From Chelativorans sp. (lineage in GTDB: Bacteria > Pseudomonadota > Alphaproteobacteria > Rhizobiales > Rhizobiaceae), in the NCBI RefSeq assembly GCF_031180965.1, contig NZ_JAPSLH010000018.1:1-64000 (forward strand): DNA of 64,000 bases, written 5' to 3'. Below the pieces are notes generated by a model. That model was not told the DNA's origin and searched no databases. It worked only from the letters and a program-made list of their open reading frames with translations. The number at the start of each line of letters is the position of its first letter. Position 1 is the stretch's first letter. Positions 20,438 to 30,310 of the stretch are shown here, one piece after another. A program made the position numbers and the translations under genes.

Positions 20438-21442
20438 ATGTTCCGGTTCCTGCTCCGGCGGCTTGCGGTCCTGATCCCGACCTTCATCGGCGTGTCGATC
20501 ATCGCCTTCGCTTTCATCCGCGTGCTTCCCGGCGATCCGGTTGCACTGATGGCCGGCGAGCGGGTCATGTCGCCGGAGCGTCATGCGGAGCTGATGCGCG
20601 AACTCGGCTTCGACAGGCCGATCTGGACCCAGTATCTCGACTATCTCGGCGGCATTCTCACGGGCGATTTCGGCAACTCCATCGTGACGCGGCGCCCGGT
20701 CCTGGACGAGTTCCTGACGCTCTTTCCCGCCACGATGGAGCTGTCCCTCTGCGCGATCATCCTTTCCGTCGTCATCGGTGTGCCGCTCGGAATCGTCGCG
20801 GCGGTGCGCCGGGGATCCTGGCTTGACCAATCCGTGATGGGATTTGCGCTGGTCGGCTATTCCATGCCGATCTTCTGGTGGGCGCTGCTGCTGATCATCC
20901 TTTTCTCCGGCATCCTGCAATGGACGCCGGTTTCGGGCCGCATCTCCCTCATGTATTTCTTCCCGCCCGTGACCGGCTTCATGCTCATCGACAGCCTGCT
21001 CTCCGGCCAGGAGGGCGCGTTCAGATCGGCGGTGTCGCATCTGGTGCTTCCCACCATCGTGCTCGCTACCATTCCGCTGGCGGTGATCGCGCGGCAGACG
21101 CGCTCGGCCATGCTGGAGGTCCTGGGCGAAGACTATGTCCGCACCGCGCGCGCCAAGGGCCTGCCGCCGCGGCGGGTGGTCGGGCTGCATGCGCTGCGCA
21201 ACGCACTGATCCCCGTGGTCACGACGATCGGCCTCCAGGTGGGCGTTCTGCTTGCGGGCGCTATTCTTACCGAGACGATCTTCTCCTGGCCGGGAATCGG
21301 CAAATGGATGGTCGATAGCGTCTTCAAACGCGATTATGCGGTGGTGCAGGGCGGGCTGTTGCTCATCGCCGGCATCATCATGCTCGTGAACCTGATCGTC
21401 GACGTGCTCTACGGTCTCATAAACCCCAGGATCAGGCACTGA
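20438..21442 (+). CDS. dppB: peptide ABC permease DppB
   Basis: 334 residues, an inner-membrane BPD_transp_1 permease. N-terminal TM (FRFLLRRLAVLIPTFIGVSII) and the usual RVLPGDPV motif of DppB/OppB; EAA coupling loop near 228-250 (EDYVRTARAKGLPPRRVVG); final TM FSWPGIGKWMVDS and a closing TM before YGLINPRIRH. Stop and next start overlap by 1 nt (TGATG). It forms the channel with DppC. Confidence 0.95.
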   Translation: MFRFLLRRLAVLIPTFIGVSIIAFAFIRVLPGDPVALMAGERVMSPERHAELMRELGFDRPIWTQYLDYLGGILTGDFGNSIVTRRPVLDEFLTLFPATMELSLCAIILSVVIGVPLGIVAAVRRGSWLDQSVMGFALVGYSMPIFWWALLLIILFSGILQWTPVSGRISLMYFFPPVTGFMLIDSLLSGQEGAFRSAVSHLVLPTIVLATIPLAVIARQTRSAMLEVLGEDYVRTARAKGLPPRRVVGLHALRNALIPVVTTIGLQVGVLLAGAILTETIFSWPGIGKWMVDSVFKRDYAVVQGGLLLIAGIIMLVNLIVDVLYGLINPRIRH

Positions 21443-22374
21443 TGGTTACGAATGCGAAAGAAGCCGACGCGGCGATCGGCCTGGAAGGAGGCCCCGCAGT
21501 CGACGCCACACGCCGGGCTATGCTCTACGAGTTCTGGTATTATTTCCGCCAGAACCGCGGCGCCGTTCTGGGCCTTTGCATTTTCCTGCTGATCGTTCTG
21601 GTCGCGATCTTCGCGCCCCTCATCGCCCCGCACAGTCCGAGCGCGCAGGTGCGCGGCTCGTTCCTGGTGCCCCCCGTCTGGCAGGCCGGCGGCAGCTGGG
21701 ACTTTATCCTGGGCACCGATGCGGTCGGGCGCGACATCCTCTCGCGCCTCATTTACGGGGCGCGCTTCTCGCTCTTTGTCGGCCTCGTGGTGGTCACCCT
21801 CTCGGTGATCTCCGGCGTGATCATCGGCCTGATCGCCGGCTATTTCCGCGGCACGGTTGACACGATCATCATGCGGCTGATGGACATCATCCTGGCTTTC
21901 CCGTCCTTGCTTCTGGCGCTGGTGCTCGTGGCGGTTCTGGGGCCGGGGCTGTTCAACGCGATGATCGCCATCGCGCTGGTGCTGCAGCCGCATTTCGTGC
22001 GGCTGACGCGCGCGGCCGTGATGGCGGAGAAGGGCCGAGACTATGTCATGGCGGCCAAGGTGGCCGGCGCAGGCAACATCCGCCTGATGTTCAAGACGAT
22101 CCTTCCCAATTGCACCGCGCCGCTCATCGTGCAGGGGACGCTTTCCTTCTCCACCGCGATCCTGGAGGCGGCTGCCCTCGGCTTCCTAGGCATGGGGGCG
22201 CAGCCGCCGACGCCCGAATGGGGCACGATGCTGGCCGAGGCGCGCGAATTCATCCTGCGCGCCTGGTGGGTGGTCACTTTCCCCGGCCTTGCGATCCTGA
22301 TCACCGTGCTCGCCATCAACCTGGTGGGCGACGGCCTGCGCGACGCGCTTGATCCCAAATTGAAGAGGTCGTGA
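21442..22374 (+). CDS. dppC: peptide ABC permease DppC
   Basis: 310 residues. N-terminal OppC_N segment (FWYYFRQNRGAVLGLCIFLL), FILGTDAVGRDILSRLIYGAR, then BPD_transp_1 with EAA loop (MAEKGRDYVMAAKVAGAGN) and the C-terminal NLVGDGLRDALDPKLKR. Partner of DppB; translationally coupled to it and followed after 3 nt by dppD. Confidence 0.95.
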   Translation: MVTNAKEADAAIGLEGGPAVDATRRAMLYEFWYYFRQNRGAVLGLCIFLLIVLVAIFAPLIAPHSPSAQVRGSFLVPPVWQAGGSWDFILGTDAVGRDILSRLIYGARFSLFVGLVVVTLSVISGVIIGLIAGYFRGTVDTIIMRLMDIILAFPSLLLALVLVAVLGPGLFNAMIAIALVLQPHFVRLTRAAVMAEKGRDYVMAAKVAGAGNIRLMFKTILPNCTAPLIVQGTLSFSTAILEAAALGFLGMGAQPPTPEWGTMLAEAREFILRAWWVVTFPGLAILITVLAINLVGDGLRDALDPKLKRS

Positions 22375-22377
22375 GCG

Positions 22378-23232
22378 ATGGCTTTGCTCGAGATAGAAAA
22401 CCTGACGGTCGAATTCGACACCGCCGCAGGCAAGCTGCGGGCGGTCGACGGCATCTCGCTTTCCGTGAACGAGGGTGAGGTGCTGGCCATCGTCGGCGAG
22501 TCCGGTTCGGGGAAGTCCGTATCCATGCTGGCCGTCATGGGGCTTCTGCCCTGGACGGCGACGGTGACCGCGGACCGCATCAGCTTCCAGGGCCGCGACA
22601 TCCTGAATCTCTCGCCTGCCGAGCGGCGGCGCATCGTCGGCAACGACATCGCCATGATCTTCCAGGAGCCGATCGCGAGCCTCAATCCCTGCTTCACCGT
22701 CGGCTTCCAGATCGAGGAGACGCTGCGCCAGCACACCGACCTCGACCGCTCGGCACGGCGCAGGCGCACCCTGGAGCTTCTGAGATCGGTCGGCATTCCG
22801 GAACCGGAGGACCGGCTGAACGCTTTCCCGCACCAGATGTCGGGCGGCCAGTGCCAGCGCGTGATGATCGCCATGGCGCTGGCCTGCAACCCGAAGCTCC
22901 TCATTGCCGACGAGCCGACGACGGCGCTGGACGTCACCATCCAGAAGCAAATCCTCGATCTGCTCATGCGGCTGCAGGCGGAAACGGGGATGGGCATGAT
23001 CCTGATCACGCACGACATGGGCGTGGTGGCCGAAACCGCCGACCGGGTGATCGTGCAGTACAAGGGCCGCAAGATGGAGGAGGCCGACGTGCTTTCGCTC
23101 TTCGAGGCGCCGAAACACCGCTATACGAGAGCCCTGCTTTCCGCCCTGCCTGAAAACGCCGTGGGCGACCGGCTGCCCACCGTCGCCGACTTCGCGCTGG
23201 ACGACACGCCCTATGTGGGAGCCGCCTCATGA
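22378..23232 (+). CDS. dppD: peptide ABC ATPase DppD
   Basis: 284 residues. Walker A GESGSGKS, signature MSGGQCQR, Walker B LLIADEPTTALDV and H-loop ITHDMG. The signature has Cys where Gln-Arg is usual (GGQCQRV), seen in several rhizobial DppD. It powers the importer with DppF. The stop overlaps the dppF start (ATGA). Confidence 0.95.
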   Translation: MALLEIENLTVEFDTAAGKLRAVDGISLSVNEGEVLAIVGESGSGKSVSMLAVMGLLPWTATVTADRISFQGRDILNLSPAERRRIVGNDIAMIFQEPIASLNPCFTVGFQIEETLRQHTDLDRSARRRRTLELLRSVGIPEPEDRLNAFPHQMSGGQCQRVMIAMALACNPKLLIADEPTTALDVTIQKQILDLLMRLQAETGMGMILITHDMGVVAETADRVIVQYKGRKMEEADVLSLFEAPKHRYTRALLSALPENAVGDRLPTVADFALDDTPYVGAAS

Positions 23233-24089
23233 GCGAGATCGTGCTCGAGACGCGCGAGATCACGCGCGACTATCACATCGGCGGCGGGCTGCTCCGCCAG
23301 GGCCGCGTGATCCATGCAGTGAAGGGCGTCAGTTTCAAGCTCGAAAAGGGCAGGACGCTTGCCATCGTCGGCGAGAGCGGCTGTGGCAAATCCACCCTTG
23401 CACGCATGATCACCATGATCGACGCGCCCACCTCCGGGGAGCTTTTCATCGATGGCGAGAAGGTGGACATCTCCCGCAACGGCCTCACGCCGGAACTGCG
23501 CAGGAAGGTGCAGATCGTCTTCCAGAACCCCTATGGCTCGCTCAACCCGCGTCAGAAGGTGGGGGACGTGCTGATGGAGCCGCTCGTCATCAATTCGGAC
23601 CTTCCGGCCGCCGAGCGCCGCGACCGGGCGATGCAGATGCTGACGAAGGTGGGCCTCGCGCCGGAGCACTTCAACCGCTACCCGCACATGTTCTCCGGAG
23701 GCCAGCGCCAGCGCATCGCGATTGCCCGCGCGCTGATGCTGAACCCGCGGCTGCTCGTGCTCGACGAGCCGGTCTCCGCGCTCGATCTTTCCGTCCAGGC
23801 GCAGGTGCTGAACCTGCTCGCCGACCTGCAGGACGAGTTCGGGCTGACCTATGTCTTCATCAGCCACGATCTGTCCGTCGTGCGCTACATCGCCGACGAG
23901 GTGATGGTGATGTATTTCGGCGAGGCCGTGGAATACGGCACGCGCGAGGAGGTCTTCTCGAACCCGAAGCACGAATATACCAGGACGCTGTTTGCCGCGA
24001 CGCCCCGCGCCACACCTGAAAGCATCCGCGCGCGGCTTGCGCGCAAGGTGCAGAAGGCGCCGGCACCGCCTCAGCCCGCGCGGGCTTAG
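23229..24089 (+). CDS. dppF: peptide ABC ATPase DppF
   Basis: 286 residues. Walker A GESGCGKST, Q-loop FQNPYGSLNPR, signature FSGGQRQRIAIARAL, Walker B LLVLDEPVSALD, H-loop FISHDLSVV, and the oligo_HPN-type C-terminus. The second ATPase of the heterodimer. Last gene of the operon. Confidence 0.95.
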   Translation: MSEIVLETREITRDYHIGGGLLRQGRVIHAVKGVSFKLEKGRTLAIVGESGCGKSTLARMITMIDAPTSGELFIDGEKVDISRNGLTPELRRKVQIVFQNPYGSLNPRQKVGDVLMEPLVINSDLPAAERRDRAMQMLTKVGLAPEHFNRYPHMFSGGQRQRIAIARALMLNPRLLVLDEPVSALDLSVQAQVLNLLADLQDEFGLTYVFISHDLSVVRYIADEVMVMYFGEAVEYGTREEVFSNPKHEYTRTLFAATPRATPESIRARLARKVQKAPAPPQPARA

Positions 24090-24188
24090 ACCAAAGTCAG
24101 GATTCATTTGCCGGCGCGGCTCTGGCATCACTTCCGGGGATGATGGCGCGTGTCCAGGGGCACGCGCGCTCATGTCTGGGAGGACACA

Positions 24189-26078
24189 ATGGCAGTTGCA
24201 TCGACGGTCGATACTGGTCGGCGCGCGATGACGCGCGAGGAGAAGAAGGTGATCTTCGCCTCCTCGCTCGGCACCGTGTTCGAGTGGTACGACTTTTACC
24301 TTTACGGCTCTCTTGCCGTTTTCATCGGCGCCACATTCTTCAGCCAGTATCCGGAGGCGACGCGCAACATCTTCGCGCTGCTTGCCTTCGCTGCGGGCTT
24401 CCTGGTGCGGCCCTTCGGTGCGCTGGTGTTCGGGCGCATCGGCGATCTCGTCGGGCGCAAATACACCTTCCTCGTCACCATGACGATCATGGGTCTGTCC
24501 ACCTTCCTGGTGGGCCTGCTTCCCGGCTCTGCGAGTTGGGGCCTCGCCGCACCGGTCATCCTCATCGTGCTGCGCATGCTGCAGGGCCTGGCGCTCGGCG
24601 GCGAGTATGGGGGTGCCGCGACCTATGTGGCCGAGCATGCGCCCGACAACCAGCGCGGCTACTACACCTCCTGGATTCAGACGACCGCGACGCTTGGCCT
24701 GTTCCTGTCGCTGATCGTCATCCTGATCGTGCAGAGCTCCATGAGCCGGGAGACCTTCGCCGCCTGGGGCTGGCGCATTCCCTTCCTGCTCTCGGCGATC
24801 CTACTCGGCATCTCCATCTGGATCCGGCTGACGCTAAGCGAATCGCCCGCCTTCAAGCGCATGAAGGAGGAGGGCAAGGGCTCCAAGGCGCCGCTGTCCG
24901 AAGCCTTCGGCCAGTGGAAGAACGCCAGGATCGCGCTGCTCGCCCTGCTCGGCCTGACGGCGGGCCAGGCGGTGGTCTGGTACAATGGCCAGTTCTACGC
25001 GCTGTTCTTCTTGCAGAACGTGCTGAAGGTGGACGCGCAGTCGGTCAACATCATGATCGCCATCGCGCTGGCATTGGGCACGCCCTTCTTCGTCTTCTTC
25101 GGCTGGCTGTCGGACAGGGTGGGCCGCAAGGTGATCATCATGGCCGGCCTGGCGCTTGCTATCGTCACCTATTTCCCGCTCTTCAAGGCGCTCACCTGGG
25201 CCGCCAACCCGGCACTCGCCCAGGCGCAGGCGCAGGTGCGGGCGACGGTGACAGCGGCCCCAGGCGACTGCAAGTTCCAGTTCAACCCGACCGGGACGGC
25301 CAAGTTCACCACGTCCTGCGACGTCGCCACCTCCTTCCTGACGCGCGCCTCCGTGCCCTATGACGTCGTGCAGACGGCGCCGGTAGGCACGCCCGCGACG
25401 GTCAAGATCGGCGACACCACTATCGAGTCCTACGACGTGGTGGCGGCGGGCGCGGACGCCAAGGCGCGGGAGACGGCCTTCGCCCGCTCGGTGAACATGG
25501 CGCTGCAGCAGGCAGGCTACCCGCTGGTGCGCGACCCCGCGCGCGTGGCAGAGCCGAAGCTTGATGCATTCGTGGCGGCCAATCCGGAACTGAACCTCGA
25601 CGCGGCGGCGATCCGCGGCGGGCAGAGCACCATGGTCCCGGCCGAGCAGGCAGTGAAGGATGGGCTATTGACGGCCGAGGAAGCGGCCGCGGCAGGCGGC
25701 GAGGTGCCGGTCTACTCGGTGCCCGGGGCCGGCGCATTCAAGATGGTGGCCGATCCGGCAGCCGTAAGTTGGCCACTGGTTATCGGCATCCTGCTGATCC
25801 TCGTCATCTATGTGACGATGGTCTACGGCCCAATCGCCGCTATCCTGGTGGAAATGTTCCCGACCCGCATCCGCTACACCGGCATGTCACTGCCCTACCA
25901 TATCGGCAATGGCTGGTTCGGCGGGCTGCTGCCGGCGACCGTCTTCGCCATGAGCGCCTATAGGGGAGACATCTATTTCGGCCTCTGGTACCCGGTGGCC
26001 GTGGCGGCAATGTCGCTCGTCATCGGCACGCTCTTCGTGCGCGATACGCTCGGTACCGACCTGAACGCGAAGGAATAG
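24189..26078 (+). CDS. MFS metabolite:H+ symporter (MHS family) with a large inserted domain
   Basis: 629 residues from the ATG at 24189 with a GGGAGGA SD. The N-terminus has VFEWYDFYLYGSLAVFI and the repeated RIGDLVGRKYTF loop; WLSDRVGRKVII is the second copy. Between about residues 338 and 520 an insert of roughly 180 residues replaces an ordinary loop: two cysteines (GDCKFQF, TSCDVAT), Ala-rich, no hydrophobic span. Helices resume at WPLVIGILLILVIYV. Smaller inserts occur in related transporters; this one looks long. ShiA/ProP-like; the substrate is unknown. Probably separate from the dpp operon, and followed by a strong terminator. Confidence 0.9.
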   Translation: MAVASTVDTGRRAMTREEKKVIFASSLGTVFEWYDFYLYGSLAVFIGATFFSQYPEATRNIFALLAFAAGFLVRPFGALVFGRIGDLVGRKYTFLVTMTIMGLSTFLVGLLPGSASWGLAAPVILIVLRMLQGLALGGEYGGAATYVAEHAPDNQRGYYTSWIQTTATLGLFLSLIVILIVQSSMSRETFAAWGWRIPFLLSAILLGISIWIRLTLSESPAFKRMKEEGKGSKAPLSEAFGQWKNARIALLALLGLTAGQAVVWYNGQFYALFFLQNVLKVDAQSVNIMIAIALALGTPFFVFFGWLSDRVGRKVIIMAGLALAIVTYFPLFKALTWAANPALAQAQAQVRATVTAAPGDCKFQFNPTGTAKFTTSCDVATSFLTRASVPYDVVQTAPVGTPATVKIGDTTIESYDVVAAGADAKARETAFARSVNMALQQAGYPLVRDPARVAEPKLDAFVAANPELNLDAAAIRGGQSTMVPAEQAVKDGLLTAEEAAAAGGEVPVYSVPGAGAFKMVADPAAVSWPLVIGILLILVIYVTMVYGPIAAILVEMFPTRIRYTGMSLPYHIGNGWFGGLLPATVFAMSAYRGDIYFGLWYPVAVAAMSLVIGTLFVRDTLGTDLNAKE

Positions 26079-26101
26079 GCCCTCGCTGCACCCAGCTCTT
26101 C

Positions 26102-26130
26102 AACCCGGCGCGCCCTGCGCCGGGTTTTCC
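26102..26130 (+). terminator. terminator after the MHS symporter gene
   Basis: Stem AACCCGGCGC/GCGCCGGGTT (10 bp) with loop GCCCT, then TTCC. Located 24 bp after the stop. Confidence 0.85.
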
Positions 26131-26157
26131 TTTACCTGTCGGTCGTAGACGGGGGCC

Positions 26158-26664
26158 TCAGCCCTTGCCGAAGAAGTCAACCTTGCCCAGCGGGACGCCC
26201 TTGTGGCGCAGGATACCGTAGGCCGTCGTCACGTGAAAATAGAAGTTGGGCAGCGCGAAGCCGAGCAGATACTCCTTGCCCTTGAAGTCCATCGAGAAAC
26301 GCTGCGTCTTGAGCGCGACGGGAATGTCCTCGCCAGCATCGATCGCCTGCGGCGGAACGGCCTTGAGGAATTCCACCGTCTTGGAGATGCGGGCCTGCAG
26401 CTCATCGAAGCTTGATTCCGTGTCGGGCATTGAGACCGGTTCCACCTGGCCCACCCTGACCGCGGCGAAGCGTGCCGTGTCGCTGGCGCGCTGCACCTGC
26501 GCTGTCAGCGGCGCCATGTCCGGATAGAGACGGGCCTCGAGAAGGTCCGAATGGGGAATTTCCTTCTCGTCAGCAAAGGCGCGGCCCTTGTCCAGGAACT
26601 TCGAGAAATGGCCGAAGGTCTGGATGAAGACGGGGATGGTGGCTTCGTAAAGCGACAAGGTCAT
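26158..26664 (-). CDS. DUF1993 family protein
   Basis: 168 residues, DUF1993 from end to end: LYEATIPVFIQTFGHFSKFLDKG, SDLLEARLYPDM, CAT-less FDELQARISKTVEFL and NFYFHVTTAYGILRHKGVPLGKVDF. The fold is DinB-like, four-helix and small; the function is unknown. Single gene converging on the symporter gene. An SD (AAGGAAG) lies before the ATG. Confidence 0.93.
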   Translation of the reverse strand: MTLSLYEATIPVFIQTFGHFSKFLDKGRAFADEKEIPHSDLLEARLYPDMAPLTAQVQRASDTARFAAVRVGQVEPVSMPDTESSFDELQARISKTVEFLKAVPPQAIDAGEDIPVALKTQRFSMDFKGKEYLLGFALPNFYFHVTTAYGILRHKGVPLGKVDFFGKG

Positions 26665-26797
26665 AGGGCTTCCTTGAGAATTGATCCATTGAGGAGGAAT
26701 TGTGCGCCGGCGGCAAACGCCGAGCGGGGCGAAGTTAGGAGGTTTCCGGCTTCAATCAACCGGAGGCCTGCACACTCCTGACAAGTTTGTTCAAAGG

Positions 26798-28891
26798 TCA
26801 GCGCTGCTGCCGATTAATATCCCAGCCGATCGCGCTCCGCAGGAAATTGTAGCCGAGGGCGATGAAGCTCGCCTGGTCGCGATTGTCCTTCCCATAACCG
26901 TGCCCGCCCGCCTCCGGCTCGTGGAAATAGGCGGGATAGCCGAGTGCCTGCAACTTGGCGGCCATCTTGCGCGCATGGCCCGGGTGGACCCGGTCGTCAC
27001 GCCGAGTCGTGGCAAGCAGGATGGGCGGATAGGCCCGGCCCGGCTCCGTCGCGTGATAGGCCGAGAACTCCTTGATGAAGGTCCAGTCCTCCGGCTTGTC
27101 CGGATCGCCATATTCATCGATCCAACTGGCGCCGGCGAGCAGCTTTGTATAGCGCCGCATGTCCGTCAGCGGGATCGTGCAGAACAGCGCCCCGAACCGT
27201 TCCGGGTAGCGGGTCAGCATATTGGCGACGAGGAGACCGCCGTTGGAGCCGCCTTCTGCCGCGATTCGCTCCGGCCGGGTGACGCCGCGCCGCACGAGGT
27301 CCGCCGCCACGGCGGCAAAATCGTCATGGGACAGGCGCTTGCCCTGCCGCCGCCCCGCCTCGTGCCATGCAGTGCCGAATTCTCCGCCGCCGCGGATATT
27401 GGCGACGAGGCTTGTCCCGCCGCGCTCGAGCCACAGCTTGCCGATGGAGGAATTGTAGTATGGCTGCACCGACACCCCAAACCCGCCATAGGCGGTGAGA
27501 TGGACCGGCGCATCGCCCGTCTCGCTGACCGGCCCGACCTGCGTGTAGGGAATCCTTTCGCCATCGACCGACACTGCCTCATGGCGCGTGACCACCAGCC
27601 CCGAGGCGTTGAAGGCTTGCGGGCTGCTCTTGAGAAGCGCAGGCGCGCCGAAGCGCGGGGCTTCCCGTAGATCGAGCCGCAGCAATTGCGGCGGCGTGAT
27701 CGGGTCCTGCACCGCGACGAGCGCTTCTCCATTGGTCTCTTCGGGTTGGGAATCAAGCGGCCAGAGATGCGCGGTGCCCGTCGACGGCACCGTGTCGATC
27801 GGATGGCGGGCCCAGCCCGCAGCGTCCGGCAGGAACATCTCGAAACGCGGAACGAGATTGTCGAGGATCGAGATGACGACCTTTCCGTCATTCCAGAAGA
27901 ATGACTGCAGGGCCCGTCTTTCGCCGGGCTCGAACAGGATGGCGAAGTCGCGGCCGCCGGCCAGGAACGCGGAAAGCGAAATGCCGATGAGCATGTCGGC
28001 CGCATAGGTCGTGCCGGAAACCGTCCACGGCTTTCTCGGCTTCACGACCAGCCAGTCGCCGAAGGCGCTCCACCATGAATCGAGCGGCAGATCGACGCGT
28101 ATCTTAGGACCGCTCCGGTCGCCCACCCAGCCGATCGCCTCGAAAAAGGCAGGCCGCTCGACGAACCAGATCCGCTCCTCCCCGCTGGTGCGGTCGCATT
28201 TACCGCCGGCGCTCATCGCCTCGACGCCGGTCTCGAAGATCACGGGCGCGGCGAGCGGGTCTTCACCGCGCCGCCAGACCCTGACCGTGCGCGCATAGCC
28301 GGAACGCGTGGCCATGCCTTCCCCGAGCGTGCTTGCGATCAGGACCGTATCGCGATCGAGCCATTCCAGCCCGCCCTTCGCCTCCGGCAGGTTGAAGCCT
28401 TCATCCACGAAGCTGCGCGCTTCGAGGTGGAACTCGCGATGGACCACCGCGTCGCTGCCGCCGCGCGAAAGGCGCAGGATCGCGCGCTCATGTTTCTCCG
28501 GCTCGACGAAAGCGCCGCCCCAGGTCCAGTCCTCTCCGTCCCTAGACGCCATCGCGTCGAGGTCGAGGAGCACCTCCCATTTGGGCTCCGCCTTGACATA
28601 TTCCTCCATAGTCGTCCGGCGCCAGAGGCCGCGGGGATTCTTCGCATCGCGCCAGAAATTGTAGAGGTACCCACCGCGCCGCGTTATCCCTGGGATATTT
28701 TCAGGCCGATCGAAGATAGCGGTAAGGTCGTCGCGATCGCGCTCGAAGCGCGGCCCGCCAAAGAGATCCACCGTCCTTGCGGATTGGCTCCTGACCCACT
28801 GAAGGACGTTCGCGCCCTCGATCTCTTCCAGCCACAGATAGGGATCGTCGTCGGGCGAGTCTTTCGTGGGCCGCGGCTCGTAGCTGGTCAT
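26798..28891 (-). CDS. prolyl oligopeptidase (S9A family)
   Basis: 697 residues. N-terminal seven-bladed propeller and C-terminal hydrolase. Catalytic Ser549 in EGGSNGGLL, Asp in RRDDRVHPGH (632-633) and His664 in AGGHGYGKDN. It cleaves short peptides after Pro in the cytoplasm; no signal peptide is seen. PreP-like relatives hydrolyse oligopeptides taken up by peptide importers, fitting the dpp operon to the left, but the genes are separate transcripts. The SD is weak. Confidence 0.93.
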   Translation of the reverse strand: MTSYEPRPTKDSPDDDPYLWLEEIEGANVLQWVRSQSARTVDLFGGPRFERDRDDLTAIFDRPENIPGITRRGGYLYNFWRDAKNPRGLWRRTTMEEYVKAEPKWEVLLDLDAMASRDGEDWTWGGAFVEPEKHERAILRLSRGGSDAVVHREFHLEARSFVDEGFNLPEAKGGLEWLDRDTVLIASTLGEGMATRSGYARTVRVWRRGEDPLAAPVIFETGVEAMSAGGKCDRTSGEERIWFVERPAFFEAIGWVGDRSGPKIRVDLPLDSWWSAFGDWLVVKPRKPWTVSGTTYAADMLIGISLSAFLAGGRDFAILFEPGERRALQSFFWNDGKVVISILDNLVPRFEMFLPDAAGWARHPIDTVPSTGTAHLWPLDSQPEETNGEALVAVQDPITPPQLLRLDLREAPRFGAPALLKSSPQAFNASGLVVTRHEAVSVDGERIPYTQVGPVSETGDAPVHLTAYGGFGVSVQPYYNSSIGKLWLERGGTSLVANIRGGGEFGTAWHEAGRRQGKRLSHDDFAAVAADLVRRGVTRPERIAAEGGSNGGLLVANMLTRYPERFGALFCTIPLTDMRRYTKLLAGASWIDEYGDPDKPEDWTFIKEFSAYHATEPGRAYPPILLATTRRDDRVHPGHARKMAAKLQALGYPAYFHEPEAGGHGYGKDNRDQASFIALGYNFLRSAIGWDINRQQR

Positions 28892-29009
28892 GGATCAATC
28901 CGACGGGCCGAAAGCGGTTTCACACGACCGCAGGCGGGGACCGTCTGCGCTGGACGAGGCAAAAGAGGCGGCTCCCGGGGACGTCCACGCCGCCAACGCT
29001 TTCGTCCGC

Positions 29010-29813
29010 TCAGCCGCCCATTGCCGCCTGAACCGCCCGCTTCGCCATCACCACAATAAGGTTGGCGCGGTATTCGGCCGAAGCATGGATGTCCGACATC
29101 AACCCCTCGGCCGGTAGCGTGATGCCATCGAGGGCGGACGGATCGAAGGAGTTCGACAATGCTTCCTCAAGACCCGTGGCGCGGAACACGCCGTCTTCGC
29201 CCGCACCCGTCACGGCGACGCGCACGCCCTCGGGGCGTTTTGCCACGAACACGCCGGTGAGCGCATACCGCGAGGCGGGGTTCGGGAATTTCGCGTAGCC
29301 CGCCTTGTCCGGCGCCGTGAAGGACACGGCCGTCACGATCTCGTCCTCCTCCAGCGCCGTTCCGAACAGGCCGGTGAAGAATTCGTCGGCGGAAAGGGCC
29401 CGCTTGCTGGTATGGATCATGGCGTTGAGAGCCAGCATGGCCGCGGGATAGTCGGCCGCCGGATCGTTGTTGGCGATCGAGCCTCCAATCGTGCCCATAT
29501 GCCGCACATGCGGGTCGCCGATATGCCCGGCGAGGTGGCAGATGGCCGGGCAGATTGCGGCGAGGCCCTCATGGCCCGCCACCTCCGCATGGGTGGCGCC
29601 GGCGCCGATGCGCACATCGCGGCCGTCCACGTTTATCCCCTTCAGCTCCGGGATGTGGCGCAGGTCGATGAGGTCGGAGGGGGCGGCCAGCCGCTGTTTC
29701 ATGGTGGGGATCAGGGTCTGCCCGCCCGAGACGAATTTCCCGTCGGCGGCCTCGGACAGCAGGTTGACCGCCTCGGCGACCGAGGAGGCGCGATGATAGG
29801 TGGTCTGGTACAT
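29010..29813 (-). CDS. FAD-binding subunit of a CoxM/XdhB-type molybdenum hydroxylase
   Basis: 267 residues from the ATG at 29813 (SD AGGAG). FAD-binding FVSGGQTLIPTMKQRLA and GTIGGSIANNDPAADYPAA are the two diagnostic loops; the CO_deh_flav_C domain follows. It works with a 2Fe-2S subunit (next upstream) and a large Mo subunit. Here it is 11 bp after the 2Fe-2S gene, but no large subunit is on this strand before prolyl oligopeptidase, so the partner must be elsewhere. Confidence 0.9.
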   Translation of the reverse strand: MYQTTYHRASSVAEAVNLLSEAADGKFVSGGQTLIPTMKQRLAAPSDLIDLRHIPELKGINVDGRDVRIGAGATHAEVAGHEGLAAICPAICHLAGHIGDPHVRHMGTIGGSIANNDPAADYPAAMLALNAMIHTSKRALSADEFFTGLFGTALEEDEIVTAVSFTAPDKAGYAKFPNPASRYALTGVFVAKRPEGVRVAVTGAGEDGVFRATGLEEALSNSFDPSALDGITLPAEGLMSDIHASAEYRANLIVVMAKRAVQAAMGG

Positions 29814-29824
29814 GGAGGTCTCCT

Positions 29825-30310
29825 CTACGCCGCCTGCGCTTTCCCGCTCATCTCCTGGGAGGCTGCCAGGATCGCCTTCACGATATTGTGGTAGCCGGTG
29901 CAGCGGCAGATATTGCCCTCGAGCTCGGCGCGCACGGTCTTCTCGTCTAGCCCGCCGGGATAGCGGCGGATCATGTCGACGGCGGCCATGATCATGCCCG
30001 GCGTGCAGAAGCCGCATTGCAGCCCGTGATGCTGCTTGAACGCTGCCTGGACCGGATGAAGCTGGCCCTCTCTCGCCAGTCCCTCGATCGTGAGGATATC
30101 ACTGCCCGAAGCCTGCGCGGCGAGCATTGTGCAGGATTTGACTGCCTTTCCGTCCATATGCACGACGCAGGCGCCGCATTGCGACGTGTCGCAGCCGACA
30201 TGCGTTCCGGTAAGCCCCTGGTCCTCGCGCAGGAACTGCACGAGGAGCGTCCGGTCCTCCACCATGCCCGAAACCTTGCGGCCGTTCACCGTCATCGAGA
30301 CTTCCGCCAT
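29825..30310 (-). CDS. 2Fe-2S subunit of a CoxS-type molybdenum hydroxylase
   Basis: 161 residues. N-terminal plant-type 2Fe-2S ([22 protein letters not shown]) and the second cluster ([28 protein letters not shown]). It carries electrons from Mo to FAD. Paired with the FAD subunit; the complex lacks an adjacent large subunit. No signal peptide. First gene of the two-gene set. Confidence 0.92.
   Translation of the reverse strand: MAEVSMTVNGRKVSGMVEDRTLLVQFLREDQGLTGTHVGCDTSQCGACVVHMDGKAVKSCTMLAAQASGSDILTIEGLAREGQLHPVQAAFKQHHGLQCGFCTPGMIMAAVDMIRRYPGGLDEKTVRAELEGNICRCTGYHNIVKAILAASQEMSGKAQAA

Noticed and set aside
20330-21439. 369-codon open frame antisense to dppB
   Set aside because: Low-complexity Arg/His/Asp-rich translation opposite a clear permease; no coding signature.
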